Shown: in pieces, positions 12,138 to 23,219 of the stretch
Layout: every line of letters begins with the position of its first letter
Position numbering within the stretch: the stretch's first letter is position 1
From: Tetracladium setigerum
Lineage: Eukaryota > Ascomycota > Leotiomycetes > Helotiales
DNA: 64,000 nucleotides
NCBI GenBank assembly: GCA_031472005.1
Contig: PZJY01000002.1
Span: 744,001-808,000, forward strand
Direction: 5' to 3'
The notes under the pieces: generated by a model
Database searches by the model: none
Told to the model about the DNA's origin: nothing
What the model saw: the letters and a program-made list of their open reading frames with translations, nothing else
Made by a program: the position numbers and the translations under genes

Positions 12138-14005
12138 GAGGTGACGAGGAAGGGGAATGTTAGAACTAACCTGTACTGAATCTGTGAGCGGCTACGTTGA
12201 TTACGTCGTCAGATCTAGCCATTACGTGACTAGGATGTAATAGTTAGCAAGAAAATGAGGGAGAGATGAGAAGAGATTTGGACTTTTGAAGAAATAATGG
12301 GAACATGAAAAGAGAAGAAGAAAAACGTACATATAACCATCCTCATCAATGATCCCAACATCACCAGTATCAACCCATTTCCCATCAAACCTCTTAAGAT
12401 ACCCCTTATAAAACCTCTCCTCATCTTCCCAAAGAGTCCTAAACGCCGTAGGAGCAAGAGGCATTCCCAGAACGATATTCCCCATCGATCCCTTCTCGAG
12501 TTCCTTCCCCGAATCATCAACAATCCGCACATCAAACCCCGGCATCGCTTTACCTGCACTACCAGGCTTGACAAGTAGAGGTCCACTGTGTCTGATATCC
12601 GTCTTTCGATCCTTCCCAGAATGTGGAATCAACGCCAGCCCAGATATAGCAGAGCCTGTTTCAGACGACCACCAGTTATCAATGACCTCCGCTCTCGGTG
12701 CTCCATATTGCTTCAACAGCTTCTGATACATCGTGACGATACTCGGTTCCGACCTCTCACCCGCCAAGAACAGCGCTCTAAGGTGTTTAAAGCCTCCTCT
12801 CTCGCCAACCTCCTTGAACAATTTATTATCCGGATCTTCTCTCCTAATGGCGCGAAAGGCAGTCGGAGCCGAGTAGAGAGCATTGACTTTGTATTCTTCG
12901 ATGACTCGCCAGAACGTGCCGGCGTTGGGCGTACCGACTGGTTTGCCCTCGAAGAGAACGGTCGTTGCGCCGGCGAGTAGGGGCGCGTAGACGACATAGC
13001 TGTGTCCTACCACCCATCCGACATCTGAGGCGCAAAACATCACGTCGCCAGGGCCGTGGATACCAAGGAGATAGCTGATTGAGAGGTTGAGTCCAACGGC
13101 GTGACCACCAGCTTCTCTCAGCACGCCCTTGGGAAGACCGGTCGTGCCAGAGGTATAAATGATATAAACCCCATCGGAAGACTTAATCGGTACACACTCC
13201 GCCTTAACACCCCTCCCATCTGCACTCTTCACCAAACGCTGCCAATTCCGCTGTCCATCTTCCTTGTTCACGTTATCCCATCTCAACTGGTCGCGTTGCC
13301 AAATGATGGTTTTCTTGGGTTTGAAAGAGGAGGATTCAATGGCTTCTGTGACGAAGGGTTTATATGATAGTGGTGGTTTGTTGCCGTCGATACCGCAGGA
13401 TGCTGTGAGTATTGCGACGGGTTTGGATGCTTCGATGCGCTGCGCGAGGGAGTTTGCTGCGAATCCACCGAATACTACGGCGTGGATGGCTCCGAGACGT
13501 GAGATGGCGAGCATACCGATTAAAGCTGCGGGGATCATGGGCACTGCGAGTAATATTAATATGTCGTCCATACTGCCTCGGTGTGCGATACACAAGGTAT
13601 ATACGACTCACTATAAACCAAGACTACATCCCCCTTCTTCACGCCCTCCTCTCTCAATACACCAGCAAAAACCTCCACCTCCTTCAGCAACTGCTGATAC
13701 GTATATTTTGCCTTCGTATTCGTGACGGGACTATCGAATATCACCGCTACATTTCCCCCATTTCCAGCTTCGACATGTCGGTCAAGGCAATTGTAACATG
13801 TTGATATCTCTCCGTCTGGGAACCATTCCCAGTGTGGATGTGACGTGCCGGATTTAAGGGTTTTGGTTGTTTGTTCGAGAACTTTGCTGGGTGGTTTGTG
13901 CCAGTGGAGGTGAGAGGATTGTTCGGCCCAGAAGGATTCGGGGTCGGTGAGGGAATGGTGTTGGACTTCGTCTTGGGGGTGGAGGTTGGAGGGAGGAGGA
14001 GGCAT
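11631..14005 (-). CDS. Propionyl-CoA synthetase-like AMP-forming acyl-CoA ligase, probably peroxisomal
   Basis: The enzyme activates a short-chain acid (propionate, acetate or acetoacetate type) to its CoA ester through an acyl-adenylate. Exons are 14005-13612, 13543-12331, 12229-12171 and 12076-11631, giving 703 aa. Introns 13544-13611, 12230-12330 and 12077-12170 each restore conserved sequence, for example VYMPMIPAALI, GYIHVMARSDDVINVAAHRFSTG and STGAIEQAI. Motifs: phosphate loop YTSGTTGLPKG (about residue 258), WWSSETG (about 420), DTGD (about 522) and the catalytic-lysine segment KTRSGKTLRR (about 635). The overall pattern matches the PrpE/ACSS3 branch better than acetyl-CoA synthetase. 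The last three residues are AKL, a peroxisomal PTS1 signal. A CTTTCAG acceptor lies just before the ATG, so a 5' UTR intron is possible. The third intron holds a GT microsatellite. Confidence 0.92.
12097..12134. repeat. (GT)19 microsatellite inside an intron
   Basis: Nineteen perfect GT units occupy 38 bp of the 94-bp third intron (12077-12170) of the acyl-CoA synthetase gene. On the coding strand the repeat reads as CA. Splice sites lie outside it. Confidence 0.97.
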
Positions 14006-16892
14006 TGTGGGGTTCTGAAAGTAGATTAGTATTAAGTATAGAAATGAGAAGGAGAGGTCATATATCTTACTATGTGGTATACCAATCAAGTGATTTACTT
14101 CACGAGGTATTAATAGTAAGAGGGAAAATTTGGAGAGAGTTGGGAAGCAGGTATGAATTTGACGCAACACAATCAATTGATCACTGACTGGCCATTTGGC
14201 TTGGACATAGGTAGCTTGATATATATCATGAGAAAGTGGAAGTATAGATTCTAGATTACCGTGGCAAAGGCTTCGGACAAGAGGATGTTCCTTTTCATGG
14301 CTTGTCTCCAGAATGCATGACCAGGCTCGTCCCTGAGAGGTTGGAGAGCTGTTGACCTGCATTTTTGGTGTTGATGATCCAATGGAGTCTCCAGCTTCCC
14401 CGCATCCCTTGGAGCTCGGCTGATGTTGATAGCGGTCGACCCGAAGTCGGCTAATCCGTACAGTATCAATGTTTTAGTCAGCATAGATTGCGTTCTTCCT
14501 CCATATTGCTCTGCTCAATATTATTGTGAAGATAAGATATTGGTCGGAATAGTACTCTTGGGATTAAATCGTGTTTTCGAAGAGTAAGGTATCTTGACCT
14601 TGCTTTTGTCGCAACAAAAATTGAAATCTAACCATGCGCATTCGGCTGAGCTCGCATAGTATTCGGCTAACCATCGAAATGCAAAATCTTGGCATCTGAA
14701 AGACTGAAGAAGTCTTCCTGCAGCGGTTCAAATATTTTGAATAAATAGTGAAGAGATGTGGTAAGGGCACTTAATGTTACTCCTCGCAACCGCCGGCAAT
14801 GTTCTCTTCATTTCCATCGGAAAGAAGTCGAAAAGTTGCAAGAATGCAACACGAGAAAACCAAATCTTGCGAGGGAGATTTGGTGGAGCCGAAACGAGAT
14901 TCTAGTTTTATTGTAGAAGGATGAAAACGACGACTGGAAGGGAAAGAGATTCCCTCTGTTAATTTTGATAAATCGTCAGGAGAAATGAAGTATTGACAGG
15001 AGAGATTCGGTGTATTTCAGACATATGTAGGGAAGAGGAGATTATTGCTAGGTTGGAAAGTGACGGTGGGGTTGTGGAGGAGATTGAGAAATGATATTGG
15101 GTGATATTTTGGTGGACGGATAGATTGATCATGATGAATTTGCTGGGAGAGGGCCGAAGGGCTTTCGATTGAAGTAAAAGGACCCTGATATTTGTTGTCT
15201 AGTGTATTGTATCTCGGATACCGTATTTGAATCACATACTTTCGTGTTCCTCACGCTGTGGAACTTGAGAGAATTATGATAAAAGTTTAAACTAAAGAAA
15301 TTGACCGAACATGCCGAATGAAAACAAAAAAATTACAGTCAAACTTCTGGTCTGAACTCCGTTGCAGAAGTGCATGCACCAATATACAGTACTCTGTATG
15401 GTCGTTGTAGATTGAGAAAGCGACCGGTAATTGTTCCAATTCTACAAATTCGTACACAGTCGACACCCTGGGCTCACTCTGCGAAAAGATCCTCACTTCT
15501 AACACTTCAGGCGGGGCGAGAGTTCCGACGAAAGTTCCGACGAACCAGGTTCCAACAAGGTTTTTGAAGTTGGCGCCAGCAAGATCTGTCGTCCCGGGAT
15601 GAACTGTTTACACGTTGCGTTCCAAACTACGACGAAAGAGAGGTCAAGAGCCGTCAAGGCTGTCATATCCACTGCCAAATGGGTGTTCCTTGTGGTTTTT
15701 GTGGACATGATTCCTGCCCAGTCAAGCCATGAAGAATCTTCTCCTTGGGACATCTCCTCAACCCCCAATCCTCAATCCTCAATAGAGTTCGGCTAGAAGC
15801 ATGGAGAGAAAAAAAGAGTTTTGTTATTGCAAATGACGTAGAAGGAAGTCTCCTGGATGTCTCGAGTCGACGGCGTGCTGCTCAAGATCTTGGGACTTTC
15901 TAGAAATAGATATGGAATGATGGAAGAGCTACGGATGAGACATTTTGGTGGTTGGATTGTGGATAATAAGCTTGGAAAGCCCTCCAACTCCATATTTTGG
16001 GGGGGCTTCAGCGTCTTTAGACTGCAGTCCAGAATTCAGGAGGATGCTGGAGATGGTGGAGTCCCCCAATTCCCATCGACGATTGTGACCTGACTCTGGC
16101 GAAGAAGGGTGATTTTGCGTCGGGAAATTGCTCTGATCGCCACTCCTTTTAGGAGGTGTGAGTCTGTTGAGCCTGTGGGTGCAAAGGTCTGCCGGTTGGT
16201 GGTGCCTGAGCGGCTTTTGGAAATTTGGAGTGATCGGCATTGGCGTTCATGCCCCGGCCATTTGCCCCTGGAGCTAGAGAATGTGTTGTTCCTCTGTGCA
16301 AAGGCATGTGGTATGAGGTGGCACTTTGCTGTGATCTTCTCAATGTCAGTCATATCAGTGAAGTAGGAAGATAGGAAGTGAAAAATGAATTGATGCCGGA
16401 TAGAAAATGAAGGAAGATACAGAATACCCAAGTAGTGAGAGAGTTCCTAAATAGGAAACAGACCTCTCTCCCACACCCTCATGTTATCTTCATCAATCAA
16501 AATGTCAAATCTCCGCGATGCCCTTGATCCCTTATCCTCTCGGGCTAGACCGCCAATCAACGAGCCGTTTCGACTAGCCAGGAACGCCGTGGCTGCCAAG
16601 CGCACTACATCCCCATTCGGCTTAGTATAGCAACCCGTTCCTGGCGCCCGTTCCCAGGTCATATTTGGGCGGCTTCCCCCATCCATTCTTTCCCTTCTTC
16701 CTTCCTGCTTTCACCCACCACCACACTCTTTTCAGAATCCCAAACTCGACTTTTCAGTCAATTACATTCGTTCTACCACGATCCCACGCCCGCAAATCTA
16801 CGTTCTACACAAACAAACGATACCCTCCTCCTCCTCCCGAAAAAACCTACTTTTCAAGTAAATAATACCCAATCTACACCAAAACCTTCAAG
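14006..16892. other. No firm gene: intergenic with one candidate small ORF
   Basis: About 2.9 kb. Most frames are short and broken. A short direct repeat (two copies of AGTTCCGACGAA, 15520-15544) is visible. The best candidate is a minus-strand frame of 79 codons (16686-16447) that looks less biased than chance frames but that I cannot place in a family. The segment just before 16893 is the A/C/T-rich promoter and leader of the wall-protein gene. Confidence 0.45.
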
Positions 16893-17589
16893 ATGCAATT
16901 CTCCATCCTCGCCCTCGCAGCCTTCGCTGCCTCTGCCGTTGCGCAGTACGGTAACGGTACCGTCTACACCACCGAGGTCGTTACTGCCTATGTTACCTAC
17001 TGCCCTGTCGCAACTGAGATCACCCACGGAGGCGTTACCTACACTGCCACTGCTGTAAGTTGATCCATCACATCCGGACGAAGGGCCAAGACCAGAGAAC
17101 GACAGATCGAAGCGCAATGGAATAGACGAGGAACAACACTCCGCAAACTCTATTGCAGCGCGCTTCTCCATCGTCGTATTCCAATTTTGGCTCTGTTCAA
17201 TTTCTATCTGATCGAACGCGAAACTAACCTACCATCCAGTCCCAAACCTTGACCGTCACCAACTGCCCTTGCACAATCGTCAAGCCAGTCGTTACCTCAA
17301 GCGTTGTCATCTGCAAGACCTGGTACGCAATCCTCCTTAACCCCCTTCTCGCCCTACATGTTTGCTAACTCCTTAATAAAGCTCCTCTTCCTCCGCCCCA
17401 GTCTACACCAACGCTACCAGCGTCGCCCCAACCACCGTTGCCCCAATCATCACTGGTACCATCAACATCCAGCCAATCGCTCAACCAACCACCTCTCCAA
17501 TCCTCGAGGCCAACTCCGGCTCCAAGGCCTTCGCCTTCTCTGGCGCATCCCTTGCTGGTCTCCTTGGTTTCGCCGCTTACTTCTTGTAA
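16893..17589 (+). CDS. Small secreted GPI-anchored cell-wall protein
   Basis: A 150-aa surface protein encoded by exons 16893-17054, 17240-17322 and 17382-17589 (introns GTAAGT...CCAG and GTACGC...AAAG). A signal peptide is clear (residues 1-17, ending ASAVA before QYGNG). The core has the motif TTEVVTAYVTYCP followed by a Thr-rich segment and NCPCTIVKP, a pattern shared with Sed1-type yeast wall proteins and many mould GPI proteins; the cysteines TYCP and NCPC are probably disulphide-paired. A Ser/Thr/Pro-rich stalk follows, then a small-residue omega region (NSGSK) and a hydrophobic tail ending AAYFL, the signature of GPI attachment. The leader is pyrimidine- and A-rich, typical of strongly expressed genes. 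Structural role in the wall is inferred; no enzyme motif is present. Confidence 0.85.
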
Positions 17590-18858
17590 GCGGCTTCTCA
17601 ACAAGTCCTTTTCGCCCAGGCGATAGTCACGACCGAACGAATTTCCTCATCACGAACATTCGCAACATCATGATCATCGACAACAGCGCTTAGAATTTGG
17701 AGAAGGCTTGGGTAAAAACTGGATGGGTGTGTGTGGTAAAATTTAGGGAGTGTCAATTCATTGGGGTTTCACGAGGTTCTTTCTATGCATTGCTTTATGG
17801 AGTTCAACTCTTTTCCGTATATGCGAACTCATGATGGACGTGAGCAGCATTTACCTACGTTCTTGTAATTGCTTAGAGTGGTCCGAATAGGAAAGGTGTT
17901 TCCGTCGAGACGAGGAATCCAAAAATATCCGAACACAATGTGTGCCATCCCTCATTATTTCCAGCAGGTGTTGAGAGAGAGAGGAGAGATTTTGAAAACT
18001 GAGGCATTCAGCGAGTGCATAATTTCTTGTCGATAATGTTTATTTCGGTTCCTGAAGAAACTTCTTTGGCTTTTGCTAGATCGCAACCCAAGCTAGGAAG
18101 AGATAATGCAAAACCGATCTATCCACTCATCTTGATTTGTTTAGATGTGAGCTGTGATTAACGATTGACAACAATGGCATCTAAATTCCTCATCACCCAC
18201 TATCTTCCTCCCTCCCTCCGTCCGTCTCTTCTCTTTCGCTATACTCTTCCCTTCCACCATTCCTACGGAAACAAAAGCACACACGCACGCACTGTACGCA
18301 CGTTCATTTATTCATTTCACATACCTCCAAGCACACATGCCGTACCAGTGTACCACCACCCAGTCAGTTACGTTAGCTGTGTAAATCAGTTTATTTATAG
18401 AACCCACATTTTATTTGCATTCCTCTTCATTAAAAGCCAACTATTATACAGTACCTCACGGTACGTGCTGTACAATAGTCGACAGCATGAACCCATACAC
18501 GAGAATAATTCCATTGCGTAAGTATTTTCTGTGCGGAGATACTCCTTCGTCCGTTTGATGTAGTGCGACGATACGCTACCTCCTAATTGCCCTCCATTCC
18601 AACTAGTAAAATAAAAACTATTATCGCCAGCAATTCGAAAGTTCTAAACTGCGAACAAACCACAATATCCTCACGATTCAAGTGAGTCAATGTCACGTGG
18701 CCACCATGGCTTCTCAGCGCAGGTTAGTATCACAACGGCTTCTACTCTTTATCAATGCAACATCTCACTCAACCTTGATAGTCCCTGAACAATGCTTCAT
18801 CAGTTTCCACGGATAACGCAACAGAAGACCAGCTATATCAGCATCTCCGAGAATCTGC
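17590..18858. other. No gene seen: intergenic
   Basis: About 1.3 kb between two plus-strand genes. The first 300-400 bp is the likely 3' region of the wall-protein gene. A plus-strand frame of 118 codons (18165-18521) lies in a CT-rich stretch and has no motif; I treat it as noise. Confidence 0.5.
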
Positions 18859-20694
18859 ATGATCCGGGCACTTCTAGCTCGAAATATGGAATATAAAGAG
18901 GTTCCTTTGGGTTCTTTGGACACTTGTACCCGTCTTCTCGTACTGGAGCAAGGGACTGATGTTAACAAAACAGTATGTTGCGCCCTCAGAAGTGCGAATA
19001 TTGAGCTGGACAGAGATTATGATGCACTATCATATACCTGGGGAGATCCCGACGAGACCTCTCATATCCTATTAAACGGCTTCCCCTTCGAAGTTACCAA
19101 AAACCTCGCTGCTGCCCTACGACACCTCCGTTTACCAAATACCAATCGAACTATCTGGATCGACGCACTCTGCATAAATCAGAAGGACGATAATGAAAGA
19201 GCTGTGCAAGTGCAGCGAATGAGAGCCATCTACTCAAACGCCAGCAGAGTCTTGGTCTGGCTGGGGGAAGCGATCCAGGACACCATTTATCACACCGGGA
19301 GAGATGCGACTTCCGATGCCAAAGGCTTTTTCTTAACGACAGTCGAGCTCTCCGAGGCAGGAAGTTTATCATGGGACAACCTCTATGAGCGTGGCTATGG
19401 ATACAAATCCTATTTCGACAGCGTTGGTGGCTTTCTCAGAAGTCCTTGGTTCGAACGACTGTGGGTCCTCCAAGAAGTTGCATTAGCAAGAGAAGTCCTG
19501 GTTCTTCGCGGCTCGGTATCAATTTCGTGGGATATTCTTTGCGGTGCCATAGATGCCATCTACAACATCCGTGACTGGCCTGGTTACGAAGAGGTGGTAT
19601 TCAGCCATAACGATAGAATCAAAATCGAGGTTGCAAAATTCTGCAGAGAGATTTGCCAGGATACTCCAACTCGAGAGCTCTTTAATGCTGCAAACCTTCC
19701 CGATCGCCTGGCGACGCTGCTGCTTCTTACGAATGGCCGAAAAGCAACTAAGCTTAAAGATCGCTTGTATGCCTTGCTTGGTATTGTAGGGACTCAAGAG
19801 GAAATCAAACGTGAACCAATTCTAGTCCCCAACTATTATCTACCGGACGAAGAACTCTTAAAGGGTCTCACCACATATCTCCTAAAGTCAAGACGGAAAC
19901 TGGATATCCTCTATGGAGTTAGCTGGACAGATCCTGTGAGGGCAACTCTACCATCCTGGGTACCTTCATGGGACGGCCAAAGAGCCGGCCACTTGCGACG
20001 CTACTTCAACCCCTCCCATATGCTTCTTACAGATAGTAGTGCACAAGAACCAGCCAACTTCACGATATCAGACGACAACAATACACTCCAAGTCAAGGCC
20101 CATCTAATAGGCTGGGTGGACGCAATAGGGCGAAATGCAGAAACCGCCCATAATGGCCTCTCGGACAGTGCTGTTGTTTCCTACACCAGAACTCTCTTCA
20201 AATCCTGGGAGGAAGAGTGTTTGACGAATTTCCTCGCATTCTTCAATCACACGTTAGAAGACATAATGCCAGGCTGGCTCTCCACGCTCTTCCACAACGA
20301 TGATCGGTCAGAGGTAGTGGAATACATTGAATTCGGCTGTTACGAGGTCCTCATGGGTCATCGAAGCCCAGCGAACCCGAACATACCAGAGGTTGAGCAT
20401 GAAAAATTCCTTGCTGATTTCTGTCGCACGGCGCTTGGTCGGGTGGAGAAAACCACACCCTTTTCCATCTCCGGTCGTGTGGGATTCGGTCGCGCAGATA
20501 CGGATGTTCGTCTTGTTAAGGACGATTGTGTTTATCTGCTTCAGGGCTGCGTGGTCCCGTTTGTTCTGCGCTATGTTGACGATGGCATCTTCCGTCTTGT
20601 TGGACCTTGTTACATGTGGACGCATATGCACGATAATTCGCAAATGAGGGCTTTGGAGACATTGAAATATGGCGATTTTATTTCTATAGTTTAG
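18859..20694 (+). CDS. Heterokaryon-incompatibility (HET) domain protein
   Basis: HET proteins trigger or regulate cell death after fusion of unlike hyphae and may act in wider non-self recognition. The intron-free frame is 611 aa. The HET core begins at DYDALSYTWGDP (about residue 54) and continues through NLAAALRHLR, IWIDALCINQKDDNERAVQVQRM and IYSNASRVLVWLG, then SPWFERLWVLQEVALAREV. All are the standard block motifs of PF06985. The C-terminal half has LKDRLYALLGI and a late segment with VGFGRADTDVRLVKDDCVYLLQG, the usual HET C-terminal pattern. No ankyrin, NACHT or WD repeats follow, so this is the short stand-alone type. Translation may begin at the second ATG (MEYKEVPLGS), since the first ten residues look unlike the family. 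No partner locus such as het-S is evident next to it. Confidence 0.92.
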   Translation: MIRALLARNMEYKEVPLGSLDTCTRLLVLEQGTDVNKTVCCALRSANIELDRDYDALSYTWGDPDETSHILLNGFPFEVTKNLAAALRHLRLPNTNRTIWIDALCINQKDDNERAVQVQRMRAIYSNASRVLVWLGEAIQDTIYHTGRDATSDAKGFFLTTVELSEAGSLSWDNLYERGYGYKSYFDSVGGFLRSPWFERLWVLQEVALAREVLVLRGSVSISWDILCGAIDAIYNIRDWPGYEEVVFSHNDRIKIEVAKFCREICQDTPTRELFNAANLPDRLATLLLLTNGRKATKLKDRLYALLGIVGTQEEIKREPILVPNYYLPDEELLKGLTTYLLKSRRKLDILYGVSWTDPVRATLPSWVPSWDGQRAGHLRRYFNPSHMLLTDSSAQEPANFTISDDNNTLQVKAHLIGWVDAIGRNAETAHNGLSDSAVVSYTRTLFKSWEEECLTNFLAFFNHTLEDIMPGWLSTLFHNDDRSEVVEYIEFGCYEVLMGHRSPANPNIPEVEHEKFLADFCRTALGRVEKTTPFSISGRVGFGRADTDVRLVKDDCVYLLQGCVVPFVLRYVDDGIFRLVGPCYMWTHMHDNSQMRALETLKYGDFISIV

Positions 20695-23219
20695 AGGGTC
20701 GAATATTAGTAATTGTATAGGTTAGTACATAAGATACGGAGTAGGGAGGATACTGATATAGATGTCAAGGTGGGTCAAGGTGGTACAGTAGGAACTCAGA
20801 TACAGTACGACTCCTACATCTCTGCACATCTCTCCAGCGAAAAAAAGACCGCGAAGCGGAGTCTTGCAAGCGATTAAGCGTACTGCACACCCGCCCGCGA
20901 ACAAAATCCTCATTTTTTTTTCCCTTTGGTGGGAAAGTTGCCGTTTCACGTCGTGGCTGAATTTAGGCGCCATGGCGTTTTGTTATTTTTTTCGCTCGTG
21001 GGGGAGAGACATACATTTGAGACATTGTGGAGGTATGTATGGCGGCGGTTAGAAGTTCTGTCATTTATTGATAGATTTTGAGTTTTTCTGACGGGAAAGC
21101 TTGGTTGGGATTGAAAGGGTTTGATTTAGATGGAGGTTTGAATCGAGGAGGGTTTGGTTGGAGATGTGTACGAGTGAGTGAGTGAGTGAGTGAGATATTC
21201 TGAAGATGTTTATGATTGCGGGTTCAGAGGGTGGGATGAAGTTCGTTAGGTAGGTCCTCTGCTATACTAAACTGAACTGTACCTGCTTTGAGAGGGGCTG
21301 TTCTGGAGGAGACTAAAATTGGAAATGAGTGGACAGGACATACTGAGTAAGTGTGTATTTCTTTCCTACCACAGTTCTTTCTTGATGAGCACTTATCATA
21401 CGACGTAGGTGATTTCCCACCCGGAACAGGTTGGTCTTATTCCAGTGAAACCTCCCCAGCATTTTACACTTTGTGTCGTCTAAATTATGGAGAGATAGTT
21501 TGTACAAAGTTCAAACGTTTGAGTTCATGAAGTTGGAATTTATGGATTGCTATCTATGATTTGGCCTCTCTGGTCTTTTTGTTATTGCGAAAGTTCATCT
21601 TGCGTTTGTTGTCCTGTTACATTGAGCGTTGACGACTTTCTTTGCCTGCACAAGTCTGCTTAAAACAATTCAGCTTGCCATTCATTTTCACAAAAAGAAT
21701 GAGTTCTGGGTATTATTGGGTTTCAAAATGACTTTCACTTCGCTCATGGTTTTGACATGTTCATTATCAAAAGTCTGATCTTTGTTCCTTCATGTTTCCC
21801 TTTCGGGCCTTTTGGGCCTTTAGAAAATGGCAATTGCGAGCTTGATGCTGCTGGATATTCTTCCCATCCGCTGGAAAAGCGATTACATTTTCCTAAATTT
21901 CCTATTTAAAGATATTTCTCGATTTAGATATGTCTACTTTCAGGTTCTCTAGAACTGGATTCTGAGTTGTGTTGGCAGCAACATTCACATACCCATTCTG
22001 CGTCAACGTTCCTGCTTCAACACTTCATTGAACTGCGAGATCCAACAGTCCATTCGAGCCATCCTCCAAAAATATCAAGTCAGCCTCCTTTCACTCTTTC
22101 TATAGCTTCAAGTTGCCCAATCGCTTTTGAATCTTGAAGATCAATTTCGACACTTGCTTCTACTTTCAACTCTGCACTGCCTCCACCTCAGCACCCGCCT
22201 CATTCTTCAATCATACTCCTCCGAACACTTCGATCCCACCTTTTTTACTTTTCTCGCAAATAGCAACTATCTCCGAGCTCTGGAATTTCTAGGATCAATC
22301 TTCTACACTTGATTTCACTTTCAACGTCCACTGCCCCAATCTTCATCCAAGCTCAACGTTAACATCCGCCTCAATTTTCGAGCAAACCTTCATTGGACAC
22401 TCCAATCCAATCTGCTTGCTTTTCTCGCAATCGCAATCATGTTATGATCCTGGAATTTCCCACTTCTACAGATAATTTTGAGCGACAACTTTTCGGCAAC
22501 CAAACGAGAAGAGACACACATTCTCTCGATCGTAAGTCTCAAACAACCTCGAGACTTACTCGACTCCATTCGCAGCTGATATCTGAACTGATAGGCACCA
22601 TTCCTCCGAGCCAACAAAGCACAAGTCATCTTTGATCTGAGCTGGACTCTCCAATCGATCTCACTCGCTCGAGCTGAAGTTCACTTAATGAAATCAAACC
22701 CTCGCGACTGACATTGATTGGTGTTACTCTAACACTACTTTACATCTTCATTCATCTAGGAAAGGGCAACAACAACCACCACTTTTCCAACACGGCAATT
22801 TTACTCTTTGGCTGTCACATCAGATCCGCCCCCTTGAAGGGATGTTCTAACTTTGATTTGCTTTTGCACCTTCTACTCTGCAGTTGCGAGAACATCTTCT
22901 CTACAAGATCTTTCTCTCTAACAGATCGTCTTCCAATCACTTTGCTAATCTTCACCTTTTCCCCCTTCACAACGGAAATCTCTTTTTAACGGTGACACAT
23001 CAAGCCCTCGAGCTATCTTCTTTGTAAGCTCTTCCAATCACCACATGATCCATATCTCTTGCTAATGCTCAAACCCAGCTTTACTTACAAATTTAAACCG
23101 ACATACTTGCACTCCAAAAGACGGATTCGCCTGGGAAAACTGACCTCGCCGACTCTGTGGATCGGTCTTTTCCACTAAAAAGCTGATCCAAATTCCAAGA
23201 TCGAAGCTATTCGGGCAAT
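20695..23219. other. No gene seen: intergenic DNA and long leader of the acidic-protein gene
   Basis: About 2.5 kb. A GAGT tetranucleotide tract lies at about 21172-21195. From about 21900 the plus strand becomes C/T-rich and carries a diverged tandem duplication (see separate entry). This is most likely promoter and 5' leader of the gene starting at 23220, possibly with leader introns. No frame above 95 codons is convincing. Confidence 0.5.
22129..22470 (+). repeat. Diverged tandem duplication of about 155-170 bp
   Basis: Two neighbouring blocks align by eye. The first runs from about 22129 and the second from about 22281. Shared landmarks in the same order are GATCAAT followed by CACTTG and ACTTTCAAC, then an ATCCGCCTCA/ACCCGCCTCA segment, then CTTTTCTCGCAA, then CTGGAATTTC. 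A third start of the unit may follow at 22454. Identity is moderate, so the duplication is old. Confidence 0.6.
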
